DNA of 64,000 bases from Formosa sediminum (GTDB taxonomy: Bacteria; Bacteroidota; Bacteroidia; Flavobacteriales; Flavobacteriaceae): positions 3,870,787 to 3,934,786 of the forward strand of contig NZ_CP041637.1 of assembly GCF_007197735.1 (NCBI RefSeq), in the 5' to 3' direction. The number at the start of each line of letters is the position of its first letter. Position 1 is the stretch's first letter. Shown piece after piece: positions 9,401 to 16,187 of the stretch. The translations under genes were made by a program, and so were the position numbers. The notes under the pieces were generated by a model that saw only the letters and a list, made by a program, of their open reading frames with translations, was not told the origin of the DNA and did no database searches.

Positions 9401-11097
9401 AATGTTTAAGTGATGTTCCTGCAATGGAAGCATTAACAGCAACTGATAATTGTGTTGGAACAATAACTTCAGAAGGCACAGAAATTATTAATGATACAGA
9501 TCCATGTAATGTTATAATTACACGTACTTGGACATTCACAGATACTAGCGCAAACACAACAGAAGTTAACCAAACTATCACTGTAAAAGACGAAACCGCT
9601 CCAGTAGTAAGTACTCTACCAACAGATATGAATTTAGAATGTGATGTAGATATTCCAACAATAGAACCGCTTACAGCTATAGATAATTGTGCTGGTGAGT
9701 TAACATCAGAAGGAACTGAAACAATTAACACAACAGATCCTTTAAATACAATTATTACTCGTACTTGGACATTCAGTGATGCTTGTGGTAATACAACTGA
9801 AGTGTCTCAGACTATAACTGTTAAAGATGTAACTGCTCCTATAGTAGATTCAATGCCAACAGATACCACATACGCATGTATTGACGATGTACCTGAATTA
9901 ACAGCATTAACAGCAACAGACAACTGTTCTGGAACATTAAGCTCTGAAGGAACAGAAACAATAGATAATTCAGATGCTTGTAATGTAACCATTACTAGAA
10001 CTTGGATGTTTACTGATGCAAGTGGAAATGAAACTGAAGTTACTCAAACTATCACTGTAATAGATGATGTTGCTCCTACAGCTCCTACTGCACCTGCAGA
10101 CTTGGCTGTACAATGTATAGATGATGTACCTGTAACTATAGATTTAACGGCTACAGATAATTGTGGAGAGTCTATTACTTCTACAGGAGTAGATACTGTA
10201 ACTACTATTGATTCTTGTAGTAGTATTATAACTAGAACATGGTCATTCACTGATTCATGTGGTAATACTTCAACAGCAACTCAAATCATTACTGTTGAAG
10301 ATACCATTGCACCTACGCTAATAACAGATTTAGATACTGAGATTGAAATCTTCTGTTCAGATATACCAGAACAACCAGAATTAGATTTCACAGATAATTG
10401 TTCAGCTAATTTAGATGTAGAATTTACAGAAGTAAGTACATCTACAGGTGCTGCTTTTGAAAACTATCAGATCATTAGAGATTGGACTGTAACAGATACA
10501 TGTGGTAATGCGGCAATATTTACGCAAACAATAACAGTTAATGTACAACAAGATGTAGTATACATAACAGACGATAGATGTACTGAAGGTGGATCTGTAG
10601 ATTTAAACAATTACTTAGTAGATCCTAGCACAAACGGTACTTGGGTTGTAGAATCTGGTGATGCTTCACTTAATGGAAGTATTTACGATCCTATTAACTC
10701 TACAGTTGGAGCAAGCTATGTATTCACATTCACCGAAGCTGAAGGATGCCAAAACCAAACTACAGTTACTATTGATGTAAACGAAGATTGTGTAGAACCA
10801 ACTTGTGATCCAATTATATCAACTACAGTCACTCCTAACGGTGACCAATGGAATGAATACTTTACAGTTACAGGACTTGATAGATGTGGATTCGTAATAG
10901 ACATAGAAATATATAACCGTTGGGGAGCATTAGTGTATAAAGCTCAAGATTACCAAAATAATTGGAATGGTAAGAATAATAAAGGAGCATTTGGTAATGC
11001 AGACAATCTACCAACCGGAACTTATTATTATATTGTAACATTAAAAAATAGCGGATTGAAACCACTAACTGGTCCAATTTACTTAGGAACCAAATAA
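3469..11097 (+). CDS. Giant HYR-repeat surface protein with SprB repeat and T9SS type-B sorting domain
   Basis: A 2542-aa secreted protein. A signal peptide ends near residue 35 (FSFYSYGQ). Residues about 36-380 are a unique globular region, about 385-510 resemble a DUF11-like surface repeat, and about 715-790 form an SprB-type repeat (GGSGNYSYAWSTGATTEDI). From about 850 to 2410 follow some thirteen HYR-like Ig repeats with the signature TRTWTFxDxCGN and DxTAP linkers. They are interrupted three times by a pair of a second repeat type (AWLxINGGAxAxDNCS). The last ~90 residues (from TVTPNGDQWNEYF) are the gliding-motility-associated C-terminal domain used as a type-B signal by the type IX secretion system. 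It is followed 10 bp later by its likely PorP/SprF partner. By family it should be an adhesin on the outer surface, like SprB; whether it drives gliding is unknown. Confidence 0.9.
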   Translation: MKKFYATKFKSYKNIKQYSLLALMLMAFSFYSYGQVIKPFTPRENSTGQSLYTVKGDFTIIGNKNLTTLDPNLSNGEMIYVDVDGDNTTLNSSSATLQLKDDNGAITDCSDIVYAGLYWIGRPGPDDEFTATNGTITKTLNKRQVSISGPSSSSYTTITAASDDIYYPSDIYSDMFIAYSDVTDYVKQNGPGNYDVADIALLEGVGGSIGYFGGWSMVVIYENSTMKSRNISTYDGYAFRRSINDAGFYGSDFLNLDVSNLTPDNSNEVAAQIGVMAAEEDLTLAFDSFILNGTYLSHSGNSETNFFNSSITVGGSPRNPNFADNNGLGLSKFDIPTGVIAPNQSTLNFEYTSIQDKYIIYNLTFSVEAPAPDIEAEVSITDINGVTNTSETTTVEPGQEITYKVDIKNFGTEAATNSILSIPVPFNTTYKDLSISSTAYAPFTSSNAPIYNATTNTIDWDLGDLPEATRTDDLLASFTFKVTATDDCNVLVVACAQSIALNGTITGSGVTSSYFSKNLITGYDTTVGCIGTPIDAPLLTSIVNTNCANTPIVQTFEYCESTIPFTDISSAYPIGTKFYDQYPVSSSTTEFTSTNTFPGTSGVSTYYAIPANTEDCYFEFTINVDAITSIPTVDSEPIEYCLNETATALTATPTNSDYILYYYENNDPNTIGQTNLTPDTSVAGTFTYYVAEGTTDGCLSENKAEITIIVHDVLDITSDIVDATCTPGGDGSIDITVTGGSGNYSYAWSTGATTEDITGLTNGSYTVTITDETTGCDTATSFNVEEDLTIVPIITAPENYELEGCSESSITDLAFSATPVSISLDQLQNAMGGNGTASGFSSLTYSDVVEASTCPVVVTRTFTATNDCNNSVTATQTITIIDTTAPVVPTANIPADVTIECSDPLPAMIDLIAIDECDGNIVASGVDTTDDTDPCNVIVTRTWTFSDNCGNEDSVSQTITIVDTTGPEINASNLLPITVYCNGEEKNDTFQAWLDINGGATATDNCTTSDDIVWTNDYVETDISPCGTDSQTITFTATDACGNTSTVTSEYTFADETGPVIINEAIDLTLECGDQTGLENWLSTNGGATAIDECSEITSWSNDFTAISDECGNTGSATVTFTVTDTCGNPTTTTATVTIVDTTAPEAPSAPADITVECIEDVPTATTLSTIDECSGEIIATAVDTTNSNDNCDIVITRTWTFTDDCGNSNAVSQIITVKDETAPVVPNAPEDITIECLTDLPALIDLTATDNCTGDIIASGVDTINDTDPCNIIVTRTWTFTDNCGNTDAVTQIITVKDETAPVLPNTPADISVSCISDIPAPTELSAIDNCGGTITAMSVDSELPLDSCNTIITRTWTFADACGNTSTTSQTITVNDDIAPTITVEPIDIVDPCTGNERSATIDAWLAINGGARATDNCSTVTWTNDYQEDSVTCNGPTKVIFTATDECGNSTSVSATYTIEDFSGPNITTEAQDISIECGDINSPELLNWLSNNGGAIAQDICSETSWSNDFDANTFIGGNTVVTFTASDQCGNINTTTANIIFTDSVAPIAPEAPADITVECTDIPEMIDLTATDNCEGTITATGVDTINDTDPCNILITRTWTFTDASGNSASTSQTITVIDTTAPIVPTVPADVTVECSDELPVMVNLTATDSCAGEITASPIETIDNTNTCEIIITRTWTFEDNCGNVSEASQTITVVDSTAPVITNEAVDIISQCDGLERTATIDAWIAINGGARAVDNCSEITWTNNYDPTIETCSGPIEVTFTATDSCGNSTSTSATYLVDDQTGPTIDTEPQDLVLECASDTDAIQNWLTTNGGAIAFDYCSDTITWTNDFDTSSINNDVCGEDNAVTVTFTIVDNCGNETQTTATITIIDETAPVAPNNVPADVTVACYNDIPEMTSLTATDECAGDITVTGVDTENDTDPTNIIITRTWTFSDACGNTTEVSQTISVKDEIAPVVDSTLPTDLAVECLSDVPAMEALTATDNCVGTITSEGTEIINDTDPCNVIITRTWTFTDTSANTTEVNQTITVKDETAPVVSTLPTDMNLECDVDIPTIEPLTAIDNCAGELTSEGTETINTTDPLNTIITRTWTFSDACGNTTEVSQTITVKDVTAPIVDSMPTDTTYACIDDVPELTALTATDNCSGTLSSEGTETIDNSDACNVTITRTWMFTDASGNETEVTQTITVIDDVAPTAPTAPADLAVQCIDDVPVTIDLTATDNCGESITSTGVDTVTTIDSCSSIITRTWSFTDSCGNTSTATQIITVEDTIAPTLITDLDTEIEIFCSDIPEQPELDFTDNCSANLDVEFTEVSTSTGAAFENYQIIRDWTVTDTCGNAAIFTQTITVNVQQDVVYITDDRCTEGGSVDLNNYLVDPSTNGTWVVESGDASLNGSIYDPINSTVGASYVFTFTEAEGCQNQTTVTIDVNEDCVEPTCDPIISTTVTPNGDQWNEYFTVTGLDRCGFVIDIEIYNRWGALVYKAQDYQNNWNGKNNKGAFGNADNLPTGTYYYIVTLKNSGLKPLTGPIYLGTK
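9298..9803 (+). repeat. Duplicated two-repeat unit within the adhesin gene
   Basis: A 29-nt stretch that begins agtgatgcttgtggtaatac at 9298-9326 recurs exactly at 9775-9803, 477 bp (159 codons) downstream. The span equals two HYR repeats, and the second repeat of each unit also looks alike (DPCN or DACN before TRTW, and serine in place of the second cysteine). Most other repeats in the gene share protein motifs but not long identical DNA, so this unit looks like a more recent internal duplication. Confidence 0.75.
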
Positions 11098-11107
11098 AAA
11101 ATAACCT

Positions 11108-12073
11108 ATGAAAATTTTAAAGTATAACATAGTAGCTTTAGCATTATTGAGTTGCACTGTCGGCATGGCGCAACAATTGCCTCAGTTTACTCAATACATG
11201 TACAACACTATTTCGATTAACCCTGCATATACGGGGAGTAGAGAAACCTTAAGCGTTGTTGGCCTTCATAGAAGCCAATGGGTAGGTATTGATGGAGCAC
11301 CTACCACTCAAACACTTTCTGTTCATTCACCTTTGGAAAATGAAAAGATAGGTGTTGGTGGTTCATTTATTCATGATGAACTGGGAGCAGAAAATTTCAA
11401 CTACCTTTATGGAAGTGTTTCTTACACGATCCAAACGGGGGAAAAATCAAAATTAGCTTTTGGTCTTAATGCTGGATTTACTCAATATAGTCTAGATCAA
11501 GATTTTAGATTAAATAATCCAGATGATCCAATTATCTATGGTATTGAAGACAGATGGTCTCCTAATATAGGTGCTGGTATTTATTGGCATTCTCAAAGGT
11601 GGTACCTAGGTTTATCGGCTCCTAGAATTTTAAATACAGATTATAACACAAATGAATATGAAGCTTTAGAACGTGTAAGTTATTATTTAACCGGTGGATA
11701 TGTTTGGGACATTGGTAGCTACACTAAATTTAAACCATCTTTCTTAGTAAAGGCTACAAACGGAGCACCGTTATCATATGATCTTACAGCAAACTTCTTA
11801 TTCTACGATAAAATGTGGATTGGAGGTGGCTTCAGACATAACTCTGGAGTAGATGGGAATCAATCTAACGGTACTTCAGACTATACATTTAGAGGTACAA
11901 ATGCTATCGCTGGTATAATAGATTTCCAAGTATCTAAACAAATAAGAATTGGTTATACTTATGAATCTCCCATAAATTCAGAAATAAAATATTACCAAAG
12001 CGGAACTCATGAACTTATTTTAATGTTCGAATTATTTAAAGAAAGACGTATTAAATCCCCAAGATATTTCTAA
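11108..12073 (+). CDS. PorP/SprF family outer-membrane protein
   Basis: A 321-aa beta-barrel-type protein with a signal peptide ending around residue 21 (SCTVGMAQQ). It opens with the family signature LPQFTQYMYNTISINPAYTG, then SVVGLHRSQWVGIDGAPTTQ, and ends in alternating aromatic strands. PorP/SprF proteins are paired with T9SS substrates that carry type-B C-terminal domains and are needed for their secretion or surface anchoring, as SprF is for SprB. Here the gene directly follows such a substrate (10-bp gap) and precedes an OmpA-family gene (11-bp gap), so the three form a single export and display module. The family call is firm; the pairing with the upstream protein is inferred from position. 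Confidence 0.92.
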   Translation: MKILKYNIVALALLSCTVGMAQQLPQFTQYMYNTISINPAYTGSRETLSVVGLHRSQWVGIDGAPTTQTLSVHSPLENEKIGVGGSFIHDELGAENFNYLYGSVSYTIQTGEKSKLAFGLNAGFTQYSLDQDFRLNNPDDPIIYGIEDRWSPNIGAGIYWHSQRWYLGLSAPRILNTDYNTNEYEALERVSYYLTGGYVWDIGSYTKFKPSFLVKATNGAPLSYDLTANFLFYDKMWIGGGFRHNSGVDGNQSNGTSDYTFRGTNAIAGIIDFQVSKQIRIGYTYESPINSEIKYYQSGTHELILMFELFKERRIKSPRYF

Positions 12074-12084
12074 AGACTACCATT

Positions 12085-14007
12085 ATGAAGACAAAATTAT
12101 TATTTACTATACTAGCACTATCAAGTACTTTTATCTTTGCTCAAAAGAAGGTAGCCGACAAATTCTTCAAGAATTACGCTTATGTTAAAGCTATTGACTT
12201 ATATCAAGAAGCAGTAAAAAAAGGAGACAGTAGTGCGCATGTATTAACCCGATTAGGAGATTGTTACTATAACAATTCAAATTCAGAGAAAGCGGCAACT
12301 TGGTATGCAGAAGCAGTTAAAAGATATGATGATATTGATCCAATTTATTACTATAAATACGCACAATCACTTCGTAGTCTAGGAAAGTATGAAGATGCAG
12401 TTATCTATTTAGAAAAATTTAATGAAGTGCAAGAAGATGAAGACCGTATAGATGGTACTGATTTTACAAATGTGGCTTTATATGATAAATTAAAAAGTAC
12501 CGAAGGTATTTATGTAGATATTATAAACTTACCTATAAATACTAAAAATTCAGATTTCGGAGCATTTGAACATGATGGTACCTTATACTTCGCTTCAGCA
12601 TCTAAGAAGACAAAAGATGAGTTATATGCTTGGAATGATGAACCTTTTTTAGATATATACCAATCTGATATTTCTGAAGCTACAGATGGTGAAGATGCTT
12701 TAAATTATACATACCCTATATATGTAGAAGGAGAAGATATTAATACAAAATATCATGAAGCAAGTGTGGCAATAACAAACGATGGTAAAACTATGTACTT
12801 TACTAGAGATAATGTTAATAAAAACAGAAAATTAAAAGCAGATCGTGAAGGTACGTCTCACTTAAAAATATACAAGGCTACTTTAATTGATAGTACTTGG
12901 CAAGATATTAAAGAATTAGATTTTAATGACAAAGTATTTTCTACTGGTCACCCTGCTTTAAGTCCAGACAATCAAACTTTATATTTTACGTCAGACAGAG
13001 AAGGTGGTTACGGTCAATCAGATATTTGGAAAGTTGCTATATTAGGCGAAGACAGTTATGGATTTCCTATTAACTTAGGCGCAGCTGTAAATACTGCCGG
13101 TAAAGAAATGTTTCCTTTTGTAGATGAAGATAACAATTTATATTTCTCATCAGATAGTTATTTAAATTTAGGCTTATTAGACATATTTAAATCAGATGTA
13201 TTAAAAGGGGGTACAAGTGTAGAAAACATTGGAGCACCTTTTAACAGTGGATTAGATGATTTTGCTTATTCTGTAAATAATAAAACTGGTAGAGGCTATT
13301 TTTCATCAAACCGATTAGGTGGTAAAGGAAGTGATGATATTTATGCTTTCGAAATTTGCTCACAAATGATAACAGGAACAGTTAGAGATAACAGAACTGC
13401 AATACCATTAGCTTTTGCTACTGTTCAATTAATTGATGAAACAGGTAAAGTTATGGAAGAATTAATGACAGGTGAAGATGGAACATATACCTTTAAAGTT
13501 AGTTGTAATACAACATATAATATATTAGGTAGTAAAGCAGATTACAAAGACGATTTAAGAGAAGTTAACACATCTCTAGTTAACGGAAATGAAGTGGTTA
13601 CAGATCTTAATTTAATTCCGTTAATTATTGAAGATGAAATTGTACTTAATCCTATTTTCTTTGACTTTGATAAGTGGGATGTTAGAACAGATGCAGCTTA
13701 CGAGTTAGAAAATATTGTGAGTGTAATGCGAGAACACCCTAACATGAAGATTAAAATTGAATCTCATACAGATAGTCGTGGACCAGATAATTACAACTTA
13801 ACATTATCAGATAAGCGTGCTAAATCTACAAGAGACTATATCTTATCAAGAGATATTGATCCTTCAAGAATTGAAAGCGCAATTGGATACGGAGAAACTC
13901 AATTAGTTAATGAGTGTGCAAACGGTGTTAAATGTACTAAAGAACAACATCAAGCCAATAGACGTTCTAAGTTTATTATCTTAAGTGATGAAGAAACTGA
14001 GGAATAA
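12085..14007 (+). CDS. OmpA-family protein with TPR, PD40 propeller and carboxypeptidase-regulatory-like domains
   Basis: A 640-aa envelope protein with a signal peptide (STFIFAQKK). Residues about 22-130 are TPR-like (KAIDLYQEAVKKGDSS). Residues about 140-420 contain PD40/WD40-like blades with motifs such as HPALSPDNQTLYFTSDREGG and GRGYFSSNRLGGKGSDDIYAF. A small carboxypeptidase-regulatory-like beta domain follows (TGTVRDNRTAIPLAFATVQL). The C-terminal ~110 residues are an OmpA peptidoglycan-binding domain (IFFDFDKWDVR, IESHTDSRGPDNYN, LSDKRA). This architecture is common next to PorP/SprF genes in Bacteroidota. It probably anchors the secretion partner to peptidoglycan. It ends the operon and is followed by a strong hairpin. 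Confidence 0.9.
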   Translation: MKTKLLFTILALSSTFIFAQKKVADKFFKNYAYVKAIDLYQEAVKKGDSSAHVLTRLGDCYYNNSNSEKAATWYAEAVKRYDDIDPIYYYKYAQSLRSLGKYEDAVIYLEKFNEVQEDEDRIDGTDFTNVALYDKLKSTEGIYVDIINLPINTKNSDFGAFEHDGTLYFASASKKTKDELYAWNDEPFLDIYQSDISEATDGEDALNYTYPIYVEGEDINTKYHEASVAITNDGKTMYFTRDNVNKNRKLKADREGTSHLKIYKATLIDSTWQDIKELDFNDKVFSTGHPALSPDNQTLYFTSDREGGYGQSDIWKVAILGEDSYGFPINLGAAVNTAGKEMFPFVDEDNNLYFSSDSYLNLGLLDIFKSDVLKGGTSVENIGAPFNSGLDDFAYSVNNKTGRGYFSSNRLGGKGSDDIYAFEICSQMITGTVRDNRTAIPLAFATVQLIDETGKVMEELMTGEDGTYTFKVSCNTTYNILGSKADYKDDLREVNTSLVNGNEVVTDLNLIPLIIEDEIVLNPIFFDFDKWDVRTDAAYELENIVSVMREHPNMKIKIESHTDSRGPDNYNLTLSDKRAKSTRDYILSRDIDPSRIESAIGYGETQLVNECANGVKCTKEQHQANRRSKFIILSDEETEE

Positions 14008-14021
14008 TTAAATCTTTTAGT

Positions 14022-14066
14022 TATACAATAAAAAAGCCGCTATAATAGCGGCTTTTTTATTGTATA
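14022..14066 (+). terminator. Very long perfect hairpin closing the adhesin operon
   Basis: Bases 14022-14043 are exactly complementary to 14045-14066, giving 22 perfect base pairs around a single central base (in practice a loop of a few nucleotides). The GC core is agccgctat/atagcggct, and T runs lie on both outgoing sides, so it should terminate transcription in either direction. It begins 14 bp after the OmpA gene stop. The insertion sequence begins at 14071, four bases beyond the stem. Confidence 0.93.
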
Positions 14067-14112
14067 GTAATGTCACCGTCGTGAAATAGCGATACACTAA
14101 AAACACAGTGTA

Positions 14113-14514
14113 ATGGAAACATCAGAAAATTCAGGGTATGTGAAACGAACTCAAAAAGATTACTCACTTTCTTTTAAGTGAAAAGTCGTGCAAGAAATCG
14201 AACCAGGTTTTTTAACCAGAAGTCAAGCACGAGACAAATATGGCATTCAAGCAGGATCTACAATTACCAAATGATTAAAAAAATATGGTAACTTTGATTG
14301 GCAACACCAATTACCCACAAGCATTTCTAAAACTCCCGAACAACGTATTTTAGAATAAGAAGCACAAGTAAAGCTTTTAGAAAAACAGAGAACACGCGCT
14401 GAATATCTAGCAGAACGTGCAGATAAGAAAGTTATTCTTTTTGATATGATGGTCGATATGGCTGAAAAATAGTATAATATAGATGTGAGAAAAACTACAA
14501 GCTCGAATTGTTGA
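14113..14514 (+). pseudogene. IS3-family orfA (helix-turn-helix protein), inactivated
   Basis: Reading from the ATG gives METSENSGYVKRTQKDYSLSF and onward a typical IS3 orfA: a helix-turn-helix region (KYGIQAGSTITK, then YGNFDW), a leucine-zipper-like stretch (EAQVKLLEKQR) and the C-terminal AEK-YNIDVRK. Four in-frame stops interrupt it: TGA at codon 23 (14179), TGA at codon 54 (14272), TAA at codon 82 (14356) and TAG at codon 120 (14470). The frame otherwise runs intact for 133 codons, so decay is by point mutation rather than by deletion. The codon-54 TGA sits where relatives usually have tryptophan. Confidence 0.85.
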
Positions 14515-15401
14515 CCGCTTCAAAGAAGCACTTAAAGAAACTGTAGTTTCAACCTGTGATTTATTCCGGATTAGCAGACAGGTTTACTATAGATCGATAC
14601 AGTCTAAAAGACAAAAACAAAGTATCGCTCACAAGGTAATAACTCTAGTGCAATCTATTCGAGTAACCATGCAAAGGGCTTGGAACTCGAAAACTGTATC
14701 ACATACTGAAATCATAATTAATGCTCTTAAATATTAGAAGGGATAAGCTCTTTAGAATACTAAAGGCTAATAACCTACTAATAAAACCAAAAAGAAGTTA
14801 TCATATTACAACAGACTCACATCATCGTTTTAGAAAGCATAAAAATTTAGTAAACACATTTGAGGTTGAAAGACCAGAACAAGTCTGGGTTAGCGACATA
14901 ACATACATCGGAAGTAGAGCAAATCCATCATATCTGGTTTTGATTACTAATGCTTATTCTAAGAAGATAGTTGGTTATAGTTTAAGTGCTTCAGGATCTA
15001 TATTGGCTTTAGAAATGGCTATTAAAAACAGAAAATATAAATATCAAAATTTGATACATCACTCAGACAGAGGTTTACAATATTGTTCTGATGACTATCA
15101 AAAAATATTAAGCGACAATATTATAAAACCTAGTATGACAGAACCATATGATCCTTACGAAAATGCTATCGCAGAACGTATAAATGGTATTTTAAAACAG
15201 GAATTTGCTATAGCTAAGCATAATGTTGATCTAACACTAAAAACTAATTTGATTTGAAATGCTATTAAAGTTTACAACACTAAAAGACCACATTTATCAA
15301 ATAACATGCTAACTCCAACACAAATGCACTATCAAAATGCTTTAAAACCAAAACGGTATAAATCAAAAAACCTGAACAATAAATCTATTGTTCAGGTTTA
15401 A
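14489..15401 (+). pseudogene. IS3-family orfB (DDE transposase), inactivated
   Basis: The frame opens as EKLQARIVDRFKEALKE and includes LFRISRQVYYRS. It is then shifted by an apparent extra G in the run at 14676-14678 and resumes as LGTRKLYHILKS. It next meets TAA at 14715, and then runs open from 14718 to TGA at 15255. After that the C-terminus NAIKVYNTKRPHLS continues in the same frame to the natural stop at 15399. All catalytic residues survive in the open part: D in WVSDITYIG, D in HHSDRGLQY, and E in NAIAERINGI, spaced 35 residues after the second D as in the IS3 rve core. One frameshift and two nonsense changes abolish the full-length protein. Confidence 0.88.
15369..15398 (+). terminator. 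Hairpin at the end of the IS orfB
   Basis: A perfect 13-bp stem, aacctgaacaata (15369-15381) with its complement at 15386-15398, encloses a 4-base loop. It overlaps the last codons of the transposase, and the TAA stop begins at 15399. No long T run follows, so it may work as an IS-internal transcription or translation barrier rather than as a classical terminator. Confidence 0.7.
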
Positions 15402-15453
15402 TTAATTATTTTTAATCCTTTAATAATCTGTATCGATTATTTAGGATTAGACA

Positions 15454-16131
15454 TAAATCTAATTGTTTTAGCAAAAACCACTACTCTATACTGCAACAAA
15501 TTTACATATGTTAAACCCAAACTGATTATTGTTGGAAGTACTTAAAATGAATGTATTTTAAGTTACAAGAGTTGAATAATAAAGAACTTGAATATAAATT
15601 TATAAATAACTAGTAAAATTATTTTAAATCTGTAATTACAAGTTTTAACGCCATTAAAGTAATTTGTACTCATACCAAAAAGAATTAATATACTTTAATC
15701 ACCAATCCTAATAAATAGTATTCTAAATAACATTTATAAACAAGTAACAATTAAATGACTTGAAAAACAACTTATCTAATGCCTTATAGCACTTCTAACA
15801 GCCTATTTAGGTGGTTTGCGAGTTAATTTAATAGTAAATTAACAACGTACTTTTAAGCTTTAAAAAAGGATAATATTCGGGTTGTATTAAATAATTAAAA
15901 TTTGTCATAATATTATTAACGAATATCTAGTTTCAAATAGAATGTAAAGAGAATAAAACAGCCTAAAATTCATTCCTACGCACCTTTTAAGACTTTATAA
16001 AAATTTGTATCACATTCATAATAAATAAGATGTAATCTAATAATTTTATTATAATAGAAGTATATTCAAGAGGTAAAATATCAATATTTAAATAGTGGAT
16101 TAAATTAGTGTTATAGGTGATATTCATAAGC
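15454..16131. other. Gene-free AT-rich stretch after the IS element
   Basis: About 680 bp with frequent stops in all frames. I see no coding remnant, tRNA, tandem repeat or strong hairpin. It lies between the right end of the dead IS and the terminator of the minus-strand TPR gene. It could be decayed sequence left from earlier insertions, but nothing in it proves that. Confidence 0.55.
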
Positions 16132-16170
16132 AAAAAAAAACCTGTGAAAACAAATTCACAGGTTTTAAAA
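16132..16170 (-). terminator. Terminator of the gyrA-TPR operon
   Basis: Stem aacctgtgaa (16139-16148) pairs with ttcacaggtt (16155-16164) around a 6-base loop. A nine-A run lies on the plus strand just before the stem, which is a U tract for the minus-strand transcript. It starts 17 bp beyond the TPR gene stop. Confidence 0.9.
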
Positions 16171-16187
16171 AAGTTATGTGATACTAA

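Larger units (their letters stand above)
14071..15453 (+). mobile_element. Degenerate IS3-family insertion sequence
   Basis: About 1383 bp, holding remnants of orfA and orfB of an IS3-group transposase. The proposed left end begins TGTCACCGTCG and ends GCGATAC. The proposed right end, read inward from 15453, begins TGTCTAATCC and ends TCGATAC, so the inverted repeats are imperfect but share both termini. The bases just outside are taa on both sides (14068-14070 and 15454-15456), a plausible 3-bp target duplication as expected for IS3. Both reading frames carry several stops, so the copy is dead unless served in trans. Transposase identity is certain; the exact ends are read by eye and less certain. 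Confidence 0.8.

Noticed and set aside
4818..10904. Many long open frames on the minus strand across the adhesin gene (up to 188 codons)
   Set aside because: They repeat with the period of the HYR units and consist of low-complexity S/V/T-rich translations; they are shadows of the repetitive plus-strand gene.
14113..14514. UGA-as-tryptophan recoding in the IS orfA
   Set aside because: Only the TGA at codon 54 sits where a tryptophan is expected; the other stops include TAA and TAG, orfB also has a frameshift, and all other genes of the window use TGG normally. Ordinary decay explains it.
15454..16131. CRISPR array, tRNA or toxin-antitoxin genes in the gene-free stretch
   Set aside because: No regular repeats, cloverleaf or paired small ORFs were found by eye.
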